Below are positions 8,926 through 16,706 of a DNA stretch of 64,000 nt, one piece after another; the stretch's first letter is position 1; each line of letters starts with the position of its first letter. The position numbers were made by a program, and so were the translations under genes. The stretch covers positions 2,725,501 to 2,789,500 of the forward strand of contig NZ_PDCM01000001.1 in the NCBI RefSeq assembly GCF_008634025.1, read 5' to 3'. The notes under the pieces are model-generated. The model worked only from the letters and a program-made list of their open reading frames with translations, was not told where the DNA came from and made no database searches. This DNA comes from Streptomyces albofaciens JCM 4342 (GTDB taxonomy: Bacteria > Actinomycetota > Actinomycetes > Streptomycetales > Streptomycetaceae).

Positions 8926-9435
8926 GCGAATTCAATTTACCCAGGGAAAAAGGAAAATGCATCGGGGGGAGGGGTTACGTGGAGCGGGGTTCCTGTGTTA
9001 TCGCGCGGGGGCGCACGAGCGCGCGAGGCGCCCGCGCGATGTCCGGGTTTGCCCGGAAAATGTGGGGTGAAGTGGACAGCTTGTGTGGTCGGTCACAGCT
9101 CCGTAACGTCCTGGCGACCGGTTGGAATTATTCGCTCCGGCGCTAGCGAAATCTTGGCGTTTGAGCTGCGAAAAAGCGGGCAGAAGAATACGGGAAGCTG
9201 CGCACTTATGAATTGGGAATTCGCCGGTAAAAGGTGTACCGCAAGAAAAGCCGGGGCGTCCACGGTGTTTACGTGACGGGGATCGGCGGATGGGTCCCAA
9301 GTGAATCGGCGGCCACCGCGCGCCGCCCTGCGGACAACGTCCGACACAAAGGTGGGCCGAATGGCGGCCCGCGCGCGCCGGCCGGGCTCGCGGACCCGGT
9401 GCCGTCCGGCGTAGGGCGCGTCATACAGTGCGGCC
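8926..9435. other. Divergent intergenic region between ectA and the amidohydrolase gene
   Basis: This 510 bp stretch is noticeably more A/T-rich between about 8930 and 9260 than its surroundings, which fits a promoter region for ectABCD. Short ORFs here have poor codon bias and no recognisable homology. I see no convincing regulator-binding palindrome. The amidohydrolase promoter must also lie here. Confidence 0.6.
8934..8939 (-). promoter_or_regulatory. Candidate -10 element of the ectABCD promoter
   Basis: On the minus strand TAAATT lies 8 nt from the ectA ATG, placing a transcription start at or next to the start codon. No good -35 hexamer is seen at 17-18 nt. The assignment rests on position and the lack of a ribosome-binding site only. 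Confidence 0.3.
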
Positions 9436-10527
9436 ATGAGTGAGAGCGTGGTGCTGCACATCAAGGGGAGGGTCCTGGCCGGGCCGGACGACGTGCGCGA
9501 CGAACTCTGGGTCGTCGACGGCCGGGTGACGTACGAGCGGCCCGTGGGCGCGCGGGAGGTGACGACCGTACGGGGCTGGGCGCTGCCGGGACTGGTCGAC
9601 GCCCACTGCCATGTGGGGCTCGACGCGCACGGGCCGGTGGACGAGGCGACCAGCGAGAAGCAGGCGCTGACCGAGCGGGAGGCGGGCACGCTGCTGCTCA
9701 GGGACGCCGGATCGCCGTCCGACACCCGCTGGATCGACGACCGCGAGGACCTGCCGCGCATCATCCGCGCCGGCCGGCACATCGCCCGCACGCGCCGCTA
9801 CATCCGCAACTACGCCCACGAGATCGAGCCCGAGGACCTCGTCGCCTACGTCGCGCGGGAGGCCCGGCGCGGCGACGGCTGGGTCAAACTGGTCGGCGAC
9901 TGGATCGACCGCGAGACCGGTGACCTGGGCGCCTGCTGGCCGCGCGGCGCCGTCGAGGCGGCCATCGCGGAGGCACACCGGCTCGGGGCCCGGGTCACCG
10001 CCCACTGCTTCGCCGAGGAGACCCTCGCCCCGCTGGTCGAGGCGGGCATCGACTGCATCGAACACGCCACCGGCCTCACGGAGGAGACGATTCCGCTCTT
10101 CGCCGAGCGGGGCGTGGCGATCGTGCCGACGCTGGTGAACATCGCCACGTTCCCCACGCTGGCGGCCGGGGGTGAGAAGAAGTTCCCCGCCTGGGCGAGC
10201 CATATGAGAAGCCTGCACGAGCGCCGTTACGACACGGTACGCGCCGCGTACGACGCCGGGGTGCCCATCTTCGCCGGCACCGACGCCGGCGGGTCGCTCG
10301 CGCACGGCCTGATCGCTCAGGAGGTCGCCGAGCTGACCAAGGCGGGCATCCCGCCGGTGGACGCGCTCGCCGCCACGACGTGGGGGGCGCGGCGGTGGCT
10401 GGGACGGCCGGGGCTGGAGGAAGGTGCCCCGGCGGACCTGGTCGTGTACGACGGGGATCCGCGTGCGGACGTACGGGTGTTGGGGGCGCCCCGGCGGGTG
10501 GTGTTGCGGGGGCGGGTGGTGGGCTGA
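9436..10527 (+). CDS. Amidohydrolase-family protein (imidazolonepropionase-like)
   Basis: The 363-residue protein has the metal-dependent amidohydrolase architecture. The HxH-type N-terminal ligand motif is DAHCHVGLDAHG, a histidine follows in VTAHCFAEETLAP and another in IDCIEHATGL, and the late Asp is in PIFAGTDAGG. The C-terminus PADLVVYDGDPRADVRVL is typical of the imidazolonepropionase/prolidase-like branch. It is monocistronic and diverges from ectA. The substrate is unknown; cyclic amides or dipeptides are possible by family. Confidence 0.9.
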   Translation: MSESVVLHIKGRVLAGPDDVRDELWVVDGRVTYERPVGAREVTTVRGWALPGLVDAHCHVGLDAHGPVDEATSEKQALTEREAGTLLLRDAGSPSDTRWIDDREDLPRIIRAGRHIARTRRYIRNYAHEIEPEDLVAYVAREARRGDGWVKLVGDWIDRETGDLGACWPRGAVEAAIAEAHRLGARVTAHCFAEETLAPLVEAGIDCIEHATGLTEETIPLFAERGVAIVPTLVNIATFPTLAAGGEKKFPAWASHMRSLHERRYDTVRAAYDAGVPIFAGTDAGGSLAHGLIAQEVAELTKAGIPPVDALAATTWGARRWLGRPGLEEGAPADLVVYDGDPRADVRVLGAPRRVVLRGRVVG

Positions 10528-10539
10528 GGCCCGTATCCG

Positions 10540-10656
10540 CCGGTTTCCGCCTGTGGCGGCGCGTCGATGTTGGTGGTGCCGGTTTCCGCCTGTGGCGGCG
10601 CGTCGGTGTTGGTGGTGCCGGTTTCCGCCCGTGGCGGCGCTTCGATGTTGGTGGCG
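10540..10656. repeat. Three tandem 39-bp repeats downstream of the amidohydrolase
   Basis: Three consecutive 39-bp units begin at 10540, 10579 and 10618 with the core ccggtttccgcc. Units 1 and 2 differ at one visible position and unit 3 at a few more. The unit is a multiple of three, but codon usage does not suggest a gene. They begin 13 bp after the amidohydrolase stop. Confidence 0.95.
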
Positions 10657-10698
10657 CGGGCCCGGCCCCTCCGGACTTCGTCCTGCGGTGCCGGGCCC

Positions 10699-10757
10699 TT
10701 CCGTACGTGGTCGGCTGCGGCGGTGTGGGTGGGTGGGGGGACGCCTGCCCCCGTTGG
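10699..10757. repeat. Diverged copy of the 3' end of the neighbouring transporter gene
   Basis: This stretch closely resembles 10867-10922, which contains the minus-strand 3' end and stop of the transporter gene. The shared core includes gcggcggtgtgggtg and acgcctgccc. It looks like a local duplication that left a decayed second copy of the gene end in the intergenic space. Confidence 0.6.
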
Positions 10758-10880
10758 TCGTTGGTCGCTGTGCGGCGGGAGGGGGTGGGCCGTAGGGCGG
10801 AGTCTGGAGGGCCGGTTCCGCGTCGGGCTGCGGGTGGGCGGCTGCCGGTACGGGGGCGGGCCCGAGCCCTCTTGTACGTG

Positions 10881-11909
10881 TCAGTCCGCGGCGGTGTGGG
10901 TGGGGGACGCCTGCCCCTGTTGGCCGTGGCGTGCGTTCGAGCGCTCGCCGCGGGCCATCCAAGCGGCCACCGCCGCGCCCGAGATGTTGTGCCATACGGA
11001 GAAGACCGCTGCCGGGAGCGCCGCCGCGGGGCTGAAGTGGGCGGTGGCCAGGGAGGCCGCCAGGCCGGAGTTCTGCATGCCCACCTCGAAGGCCATCGCC
11101 CGGCCGGCCGGTTTGCCCAGGCGGGCCAGGCGGCCGGCCGCGTAACCGAGGGCCAGGCCGAGGCCGTTGTGCAGGACCACCGCGAGGATCACCAGGGCCG
11201 CCGCGTCCTTGATGCGGGCGGCGCTGCCGGACACGACGATCAGGACGATGACCGCGATGGTCAGTGCGGACAGCCACGGCAGGGTGGGGAGCGCCCGGCT
11301 GATCCGGCGGCCCGCCACGAGCCGGACCAGGAGGCCGCCCAGTACCGGCAGCAGCACCGTTTTGAGGATGTCGGTCACCATGACGCCGGCGTCCACGTCC
11401 AGGAACTGACCGGCGAGCAGGAGGGTCAGCGGTGGGGTGATCAGGGGGGCGAGGACGGTGGAGACCGTCGCCACCGAGACCGAGAGGGCCACGTCGCCGC
11501 GGGCCAGGTACGTCACGACGTTGGAGGCGGTGCCGCTGGGGGCGCAGCCGACCAGGATGACGCCGGCCGCGAGCTGCGGGGGCAGGTGGAGGGCGGTGGC
11601 GATCAGCCAGCCCAGGCCGGGCATGATCACGTAGTGGGCGACCAGGCCCAGGCCCACCGCCCAGGGGCGCTTGGCTACCGCCGTGAAGTCCGGTGGCGTC
11701 AGGGTCAGGCCCATCGAGAACATCACGATGCCGAGCAGCCAGGGGACGGCGGGTGCCCAGCCGGTGAACGGCGCGGGCCACAGCAGGCCGACCGCCCCGG
11801 CCGCGATCACCAGCAGCGGGAAGACGGTGACGGCCCGCCGCGCCGCGCGGTCGGAGGCGGGCAGGTCGCCGGTGGGGGCGGGGCGCTGGCTGAGCTGTTC
11901 GGTGGGCAC
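10881..11909 (-). CDS. Bile acid:sodium symporter (BASS) family transporter
   Basis: This 342-residue integral membrane protein has about nine or ten hydrophobic segments. Typical BASS motifs include MFSMGLTLTPPDFTAVAKRPWAVGLGLVAHYVIMPGLGW near the N-terminus and VGCAPSGTASNVVTYLARGDVALSVS in the middle. The second motif carries the conserved sodium-site region. Family members move organic anions such as bile acids, pantoate or keto acids with sodium; the substrate here is unknown. The gene is monocistronic, about 78 bp from the ArsR-like gene in the same orientation. Confidence 0.93.
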   Translation of the reverse strand: MPTEQLSQRPAPTGDLPASDRAARRAVTVFPLLVIAAGAVGLLWPAPFTGWAPAVPWLLGIVMFSMGLTLTPPDFTAVAKRPWAVGLGLVAHYVIMPGLGWLIATALHLPPQLAAGVILVGCAPSGTASNVVTYLARGDVALSVSVATVSTVLAPLITPPLTLLLAGQFLDVDAGVMVTDILKTVLLPVLGGLLVRLVAGRRISRALPTLPWLSALTIAVIVLIVVSGSAARIKDAAALVILAVVLHNGLGLALGYAAGRLARLGKPAGRAMAFEVGMQNSGLAASLATAHFSPAAALPAAVFSVWHNISGAAVAAWMARGERSNARHGQQGQASPTHTAAD

Positions 11910-11987
11910 GGCGGCACCTTAGCGCCGGACTGCGTGTACCGGACATCGGGTTTCGGATGGTGGACGGCGGGCGGGGGTCCGGTCGTG

Positions 11988-12359
11988 TCAGGTGGCGGCC
12001 GACTCGTCCGCCTCCGCCGCTTTGAGCAGTGCTGCCAGCAGCCCCGGAAACCGCGCTTCCAGGTCCTCGCGGCGCAGCGAGATGTAGCGCTCCCGGCCGA
12101 TCCGGCGGGTGTGGGTCCAGCCCGCCTGCCGCAGGACGCGGAAGTGGTACGAGCCGGTGGCCCGGGTGACGGGCAGGTCGATGTCGCCGCACCCCGCCTC
12201 GCCGTGCTCGGCGAGCCGCCGCACGATGTGCTGCCGCAGCGGATCGCCGAACGCCTGGAGGAGCGGGCCGAGCCGGATGGCGGACGCGTCCGGCTGATCG
12301 GGGTCGGCCGGGGGACCGGCGATGGGGGGCGTGCTGCGGGCGGTCTCCATCGGAGGCAT
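11988..12359 (-). CDS. ArsR-like winged-helix transcriptional regulator
   Basis: The protein is about 123 residues if started at ATG 12359. Its central part (LLQAFGDPLRQHIVRRLAEHGEAGCGDID through SYHFRVLRQAGWTHTRRIGRERYISLRREDLEARFPGLLAAL) is a standard ArsR-type winged helix. A longer frame to 12407 would read through a perfect palindrome at 12362-12377, so I prefer the shorter start. The metal-sensing ELCVCD motif is absent, so it probably senses an organic ligand. It is divergent from the IacB-like/SDR pair and is a good candidate to control that pair and itself. Confidence 0.82.
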   Translation of the reverse strand: MPPMETARSTPPIAGPPADPDQPDASAIRLGPLLQAFGDPLRQHIVRRLAEHGEAGCGDIDLPVTRATGSYHFRVLRQAGWTHTRRIGRERYISLRREDLEARFPGLLAALLKAAEADESAAT

Positions 12360-12361
12360 GT

Positions 12362-12377
12362 TTAGAAGGCCTTCTAA
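12362..12377. promoter_or_regulatory. Perfect 16-bp palindrome, candidate ArsR operator
   Basis: TTAGAAGGCCTTCTAA is a perfect inverted repeat lying 2 bp from the regulator's start codon, in the gap shared with the divergent IacB-like gene. A TATCAC hexamer just upstream on the minus strand could be a -10, placing the palindrome over the transcription start, a usual position for autorepression. Confidence 0.55.
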
Positions 12378-12497
12378 GTGAGTGATACGGTCCGGATCAT
12401 CGATCAATGCTTCGACGATCCTCTAACTGTTTTCGGGAAGCAAGTCGCCGCGTGCCTGCGCCGCGCCCTCCCGCGCCGTCCGATACGAGGTCCCGCC

Positions 12498-12878
12498 ATG
12501 TCCACCACCGCACCGAACACCCCCGGCGCCCCGCTGCGCACCCTCTTCTGCATCGGCGTCACCCAGGAGTTCTTCAACGCCGGCGACGAGGAACGGGCCG
12601 CCGTCGCCGCCGCCGTCCCGCCCGCCTTCGACCGGCTCGCCGACCGCTTCGGCGTCCGCGTGCTCGGCACCCTCGACGACGACCGGCTCATGGTCGGCGC
12701 GTCCACCGCCTGGCCCTGGACCTCGTACATCCTCGCCGACGTTCCCGACCTGGACACCGTGTCCCGGGTCTGCGGCATCGTGCGCGACACGGAGGCGGGT
12801 GACGGCGGCGTACGGCTGTGGCGCTATCTGCGCATCGAGGCCAGGGTGGGCCGCCCGCTGTTCTTCGGTGCCGAGTGA
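12498..12878 (+). CDS. IacB-like small protein of unknown function
   Basis: The 126-residue protein has no classical enzyme motif. Its sequence pattern (LFCIGVTQEFFNAG, VRVLGTLDDDRLMVG, STAWPWTSYILADVPDLDTV, RLWRYLRIEARVGRPLFF) resembles what I recall of IacB, the conserved small protein encoded in indole-3-acetic-acid degradation clusters. ATG 12498 follows GAGG at good spacing. The next gene is a short-chain dehydrogenase 32 bp downstream, and iac clusters also contain an SDR (IacE). No Rieske oxygenase or other iac genes are present. The assignment is from memory of the family and is tentative. Confidence 0.6.
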   Translation: MSTTAPNTPGAPLRTLFCIGVTQEFFNAGDEERAAVAAAVPPAFDRLADRFGVRVLGTLDDDRLMVGASTAWPWTSYILADVPDLDTVSRVCGIVRDTEAGDGGVRLWRYLRIEARVGRPLFFGAE

Positions 12879-12910
12879 CCCGTGCCCACCTACCGGAAAG
12901 GAGGCACCCC

Positions 12911-13657
12911 GTGCTGGACACCGGTCTCGCCGGCCGCACCGTACTGATCACCGGCAGCGCCCAGGGGCTCGGCGCCGCCCTCGTCCGCGCCTTCCACGCC
13001 GAAGGCGCGTACGTGGCGGCCCTCGACCTCGACGTCACGGCCAACCGCGCACTGGCCACCGCCCTCGACCCGGACGGCGGACGCGTCCTGCCGGTCCACG
13101 CCGACCTGCGCGGCCTCACCGCCACCGAGGCCGCCTACCGCGCGGTCCGCGCCTGGCGCCCCGTGGACGTGCTGGTCAACAACGCGGCCCGGCCGCTCGC
13201 CAGGTCCCTGTGGGAGATCACCCCCGCGGAGTGGGACGAGGTCTTCGAGGTCAACCTGCGTGCCGTCTTCTTCCTCACCAGGGCCGTCGCCGCGGACATG
13301 CGCGGGCGCGGCTACGGGCGGATCGTGAACATGGCCTCGATCGCCGGGCAGACGCCCCGCCCCACCGGCGCCGCGTACGGGACGTCCAAGGCCGGGCTGA
13401 TCGCGCTGGGCCGGGTCTTCGCCGCCGAGCTGGCCGCCGACGGCATCACCGTCAACACCGTGGCGCCCGCGATGATCGACACGCCGATGGTCCGCTCCGT
13501 CGGGCCCGAGGCGCTGGCCGGTCTGACCGCGCAGGTGCCGCTCGGCCGGATCGCCACGCCGCAGGAGGTCGCCCGCGTCGCCGTCTTCCTGGCTTCGGCG
13601 GAGACCTTCGTCACCGGCGCCACGTACGACGTCAACGGCGGCGCGCTGATGCGCTGA
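12911..13657 (+). CDS. Short-chain dehydrogenase/reductase
   Basis: The 248-residue protein is a classical SDR. The NAD(P)-binding glycine motif is LITGSAQGLG, the structural segment is LVNNAARPL, and the catalytic Ser and Tyr/Lys are in VNMASIAGQTPRPTGAAYGTSKAGL. The C-terminus (FLASAETFVTGATYDVNGGALMR) is typical of the 3-oxoacyl reductase-like branch. GTG 12911 has a strong AAAGGAGG upstream. It is probably cotranscribed with the IacB-like gene and may be under the neighbouring ArsR-like regulator. The substrate is unknown. Confidence 0.92.
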   Translation: MLDTGLAGRTVLITGSAQGLGAALVRAFHAEGAYVAALDLDVTANRALATALDPDGGRVLPVHADLRGLTATEAAYRAVRAWRPVDVLVNNAARPLARSLWEITPAEWDEVFEVNLRAVFFLTRAVAADMRGRGYGRIVNMASIAGQTPRPTGAAYGTSKAGLIALGRVFAAELAADGITVNTVAPAMIDTPMVRSVGPEALAGLTAQVPLGRIATPQEVARVAVFLASAETFVTGATYDVNGGALMR

Positions 13658-13665
13658 CCCCGGCG

Positions 13666-14769
13666 TCAGCCCGCCAGCGCCTTCGCCAGGGCCTCGGTGA
13701 AGCGGTCGGTGGTCGCCCGGTCCCGTACGGCCAGCCGCAGCCACTCCGGGCCCAGGCCCGGGAACGTGTCGCCGCGCCGTACCGCGAAGCCGAGCGTGCG
13801 CAGCCGGGTGCGGACGGCCGCGGCGTCCGGGAGCCGGACGAGGACGAAGGGACCCTCGGCCGGTGTGGTCACCTGGATCTCTCGGCCGTCGGGGGCGCGT
13901 ACCTCCGCCAGGCGGGCCAGCAGGTGGTCCCGGTCCGCCGCGATCCGCCGGGCCGCTTCCGCCGCCTCGGCCAGCGCCGCGGGCTCGGAGCACGCTTCGG
14001 CCGCGGCGAGCGCGGGCGCCGAGACCGGCCACAGCGGCTGCGCCCGCTCCAGGTCCGCGATGATCTCCGGGGCGGCCAGGACGTAGCCGATCCGCAGGCC
14101 AGCCAGGCCCCAGGTCTTGGTGAGGCTGCGCAGGACGACGAGTCCCGGCAGGTCCGTACGGGACGCCAGTGACGCGTGTTCGCCGGGGACGGCGTCCATG
14201 AACGCCTCGTCCACGACCAGGGTGCGGCCGGGGCGGGCCAGCCGCGCGATCTCCTCGGCGGGATGCAGGACGGAGGTGGGGTTGGTCGGGTTGCCGATGA
14301 TGACGAGGTCGGCGGCCTCGGGAACTTCGGAGGCGTTCAGACAAAAGCCGTTCCGTTCGGTGAGGAGCACCCGTTCCACCTGGTGGCCTGCGTCGCGCAG
14401 CGCGGCCTCGGGCTCGGTGAACTGGGGGTGGACGACGGCCGGGCGCCGGGCCCGTACCGCACGGGCGATCAGGACGAACGCCTCCGCCGCGCCGGCCGTC
14501 AGCAGCACCCGCTCCGGGGGAAGCCCGTGCCGCGCCGCCACCGCCGCGCGCGCCGGGCCGCCGTCCGGGTAGGCGGCCAGCCCGTCCAGGGAGGCGGCGA
14601 TCCGCGCCTTGAGCCAGGCCGGCGGCGTACCGGTGCGCACGTTGACCGCGAGGTCGGTCAGGGCGGCGTCGGCACCCCGTACCTCGGCGTCGCCGTGGTG
14701 GCGCAGGTCCGGCTCGTACGGGCGGGAACCGGGTATGCCGGCGTGCGCGGCGGACGGCGGGGTGGTCAC
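13666..14769 (-). CDS. cobC: Threonine-phosphate decarboxylase-like aminotransferase (CobC)
   Basis: The 367-residue class-I/II aminotransferase-fold protein fits CobC/CobD(Salmonella)-type enzymes that form aminopropanol phosphate for the cobalamin nucleotide loop. Features are the N-terminal DLAVNVRTGTPPAWL, the ADLVIIGNPTNPTSVLHP block, VVDEAFMDAVPGE, and the PLP lysine in SLTKTWGLAGLRIGY. GTG 14769 follows GAGGAGAG and overlaps the upstream gene's stop as GTGA. A histidinol-phosphate aminotransferase is the alternative, but the cobalamin context favours CobC. Confidence 0.87.
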   Translation of the reverse strand: MTTPPSAAHAGIPGSRPYEPDLRHHGDAEVRGADAALTDLAVNVRTGTPPAWLKARIAASLDGLAAYPDGGPARAAVAARHGLPPERVLLTAGAAEAFVLIARAVRARRPAVVHPQFTEPEAALRDAGHQVERVLLTERNGFCLNASEVPEAADLVIIGNPTNPTSVLHPAEEIARLARPGRTLVVDEAFMDAVPGEHASLASRTDLPGLVVLRSLTKTWGLAGLRIGYVLAAPEIIADLERAQPLWPVSAPALAAAEACSEPAALAEAAEAARRIAADRDHLLARLAEVRAPDGREIQVTTPAEGPFVLVRLPDAAAVRTRLRTLGFAVRRGDTFPGLGPEWLRLAVRDRATTDRFTEALAKALAG

Positions 14770-15203
14770 GGTCTCTCCTCGGTGCGGTGGGGTGTGGTGC
14801 GGGCCCTGGCCACGGCGCAGGTGGCCCGGGCCCCGGGCAGCGACTTGCGCTTGCCGACGACGAGTTCGGCCGCGGCCGGGCCGGGCCCGGCGCCCGCCGC
14901 GGTCAGCGCGGCGGCCTCCGCGACGCTCGGCGTGCCGGCGGCGGCCAGCGGCGCGTGGGACGGGTGTGGTACGGATACGGCGGCCAGGACCGCGGCCGGG
15001 TACGTCAGCAGCGGGACGCCGAGCCGCCGCGCCGCCTCGGCCAGCCCGGGCTCCGCCGCCTTGGTGTCCACGGTCGCGAGTGCGGTGACCGCGTCCGGTG
15101 ACAGGCCCGCCGCGGCGAGGCTGCCGGTGATGAGCGTCAGTACCTCGGCGGCCGGGACGCCCCGGCGGGCGCCGACGCCGACGACGACCGGTGCCGCGTT
15201 CAC
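14766..15203 (-). CDS. Cobalamin biosynthesis protein, CbiG C-terminal/CobE-like
   Basis: The 145-residue protein matches the CbiG C-terminal/CobE domain. It starts with PVVVGVGARRGVPAAEVLTLI, continues through VTALATVDTKAAEPGLAEAARRLGVPLLTYP, and has the AELVVGKRKSLPGARATCAVAR motif. The domain acts in ring contraction or lactone opening of the corrin precursor, or as a helper in that step. It overlaps cobC by 4 bp, so the two are translationally coupled. The rest of a full CbiG is not present here. Confidence 0.88.
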   Translation of the reverse strand: MNAAPVVVGVGARRGVPAAEVLTLITGSLAAAGLSPDAVTALATVDTKAAEPGLAEAARRLGVPLLTYPAAVLAAVSVPHPSHAPLAAAGTPSVAEAAALTAAGAGPGPAAAELVVGKRKSLPGARATCAVARARTTPHRTEERP

Positions 15204-15295
15204 CGCGACCGCCCCGGGCGCCGGACATGCGGGACGCGCGGCCGGTCGGTAAGCAGGAGTGAGGGGTGCCGGAACCCCGGGGAAGGGGTGAGACC

Positions 15296-16021
15296 GTGCC
15301 GGTGGCCATCGCGCTGGGCGCGTTCCTGATGACGCTGCTCGGCGGCTGGATCGCGCACCGCGTCACCGACCGCAGGCACCTGGTCCTGGGCCTGGCCGGG
15401 GGCCTGATGCTGGGCGTGGTCGGGCTCGACCTGCTGCCCGAGGCGCTGGAGGCGGCGGGCGGTGAGGTGTTCGGGGTGCCGGCCGCCTTGCTGTGCTTCG
15501 TGCTCGGCTTCCTCGCCACGCACGCGGTCGAACGGCTGCTGGCGGTCCGCAAGGCCGCCCACGGCATGGACCCCGGGGAACGGGTGCCACAGGTGGGCCT
15601 GACGGCCGCCAGTGCCATGGTGGTGCACAGCTTCATGGACGGCTTCGCGATAGGCCTGGCGTACCAGGTGGGCCGCGAGATGGCGGTGGCGGTGGCGCTC
15701 GCCGTCATCGCCCACGACTTCGCGGACGGCTTCAACACGTACACGATCACCAGCCTGTACGGGAACGCCCGCAACCGGGCGCTGCTCATGCTCGGCGCGG
15801 ACGCGCTCGCCCCGCTGGCCGGTGCCGCCGCCACCCTGGCGTTCACTCTTCCGGAGCAATGGCTCGGGGTGTACCTGGGCTTCTTCGGTGGGGTGCTGCT
15901 CTACCTGGCGACCTCCGACATCCTCCCGGAGGCGCATCACGACCATCCCGCGCTGTCCACGCTGCTGTGCACCGTGGCGGGGGTGGGGTTCATCTGGCTG
16001 GTGGTCGGCATCGCGGGGTGA
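15296..16021 (+). CDS. ZIP-family metal transporter
   Basis: The 241-residue membrane protein has about eight hydrophobic segments and the two ZIP metal-site helices, seen as MVVHSFMDGFAIGLAYQVG and VIAHDFADGFNTYTIT. GTG 15296 is preceded by GGAAGGGGTGAG. ZIP proteins import divalent metals, usually zinc or iron. Its position between cobalamin gene sets makes cobalt conceivable, but that is inference only; no cobalt-specific motif or riboswitch is seen upstream. Confidence 0.9.
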   Translation: MPVAIALGAFLMTLLGGWIAHRVTDRRHLVLGLAGGLMLGVVGLDLLPEALEAAGGEVFGVPAALLCFVLGFLATHAVERLLAVRKAAHGMDPGERVPQVGLTAASAMVVHSFMDGFAIGLAYQVGREMAVAVALAVIAHDFADGFNTYTITSLYGNARNRALLMLGADALAPLAGAAATLAFTLPEQWLGVYLGFFGGVLLYLATSDILPEAHHDHPALSTLLCTVAGVGFIWLVVGIAG

Positions 16022-16031
16022 CCCGGCAGGG

Positions 16032-16053
16032 GGTGCCGGGCCGGAGCGGCACC
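16032..16053. terminator. Hairpin between convergent ZIP and VOC genes
   Basis: A 7-bp perfect stem (GGTGCCG/CGGCACC) with an 8-nt loop lies in the 43 bp gap between the convergent ZIP and VOC genes. There is no T-tract, as is common in GC-rich actinomycetes. Confidence 0.4.
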
Positions 16054-16064
16054 GGGCAGGGTGG

Positions 16065-16706
16065 TCATGGCGTGCCGGCTCCCGCGCCTATGGAGACCGG
16101 GCCGTTGCGCCCTTCCAGTACGGCCGTCAGCCCGGGGTCGTCGCCCGCTTCGACGGTGAGCGCGGCCCCCAGCGCGGCCAGCTCGGCGCGGATCGTCGCC
16201 GGGTCCGGGTGCGTGCCGGAGAACGCCCGCAGCGGTACGACCGGCAGGTCCTGCCCGGCGGCCGGGTGCGGGGCGTCGCCCCAGTCCAGCAGGAACGGCA
16301 CCAGCCCGCCCGCGCGCGGCGGCGTCAGCGTCCACGAGAGCGTGCCGCCGTCCGGGGTCCGGCGGCACATCGCCACCGGCTCGCCCGGGTCGTAGCCCAG
16401 CGCGCGGGCCCGCGCGACGTGTCCGGCTATGCCGCGTACCCGGACCGCCCAGTGGGCCAGGCGGGGCCCGGTCAGGGAGTCGATGCCGAACCAGCGCGGC
16501 GCCTCGGGGCCCGGCTGCGCGGGGTCCGGCCCGATGATCTCCAGGTAGGCGCCGTCGCCCAGCCCCAGCAGGGCGTTGCGGGTGCCCCGCCCGGGGTGTC
16601 CGCCGCCCGGCACCGGCCGGACGCCGGTCAGCGCGGCGACCTCGGCGGCGGTGCTCTCCAGGTCGGGGGTGGCGAGGACCAGGTGGTCCAGTACGGCGTC
16701 AGCCAC
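16065..16706 (-). CDS. VOC-family (glyoxalase-like) protein
   Basis: The 213-residue protein begins VADAVLDHLVLATPDLESTAAEVAALTGVRP, a typical glyoxalase-like first half, with HWAVRVRGIAGHVARARALGYDPG further on. GTG 16706 has GGAGG upstream and overlaps the 3' end of cobB by 8 bp, so it is translated as the last gene of the cobalamin operon. Nothing in the sequence links it to corrin chemistry, and it may be a passenger. Metal ligands expected of true glyoxalases are not clearly recognisable. Confidence 0.83.
   Translation of the reverse strand: MADAVLDHLVLATPDLESTAAEVAALTGVRPVPGGGHPGRGTRNALLGLGDGAYLEIIGPDPAQPGPEAPRWFGIDSLTGPRLAHWAVRVRGIAGHVARARALGYDPGEPVAMCRRTPDGGTLSWTLTPPRAGGLVPFLLDWGDAPHPAAGQDLPVVPLRAFSGTHPDPATIRAELAALGAALTVEAGDDPGLTAVLEGRNGPVSIGAGAGTP

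Noticed and set aside
9234..9443. Short ORF before the amidohydrolase gene
   Set aside because: Poor third-position bias, no ribosome-binding site and no homology; it overlaps the real start at 9436.
9421..12192. Minus-strand open frame of about 920 codons
   Set aside because: It crosses the 39-bp repeats and is antisense to the amidohydrolase gene; composition is low-complexity Arg/Pro/Gly with no domain.
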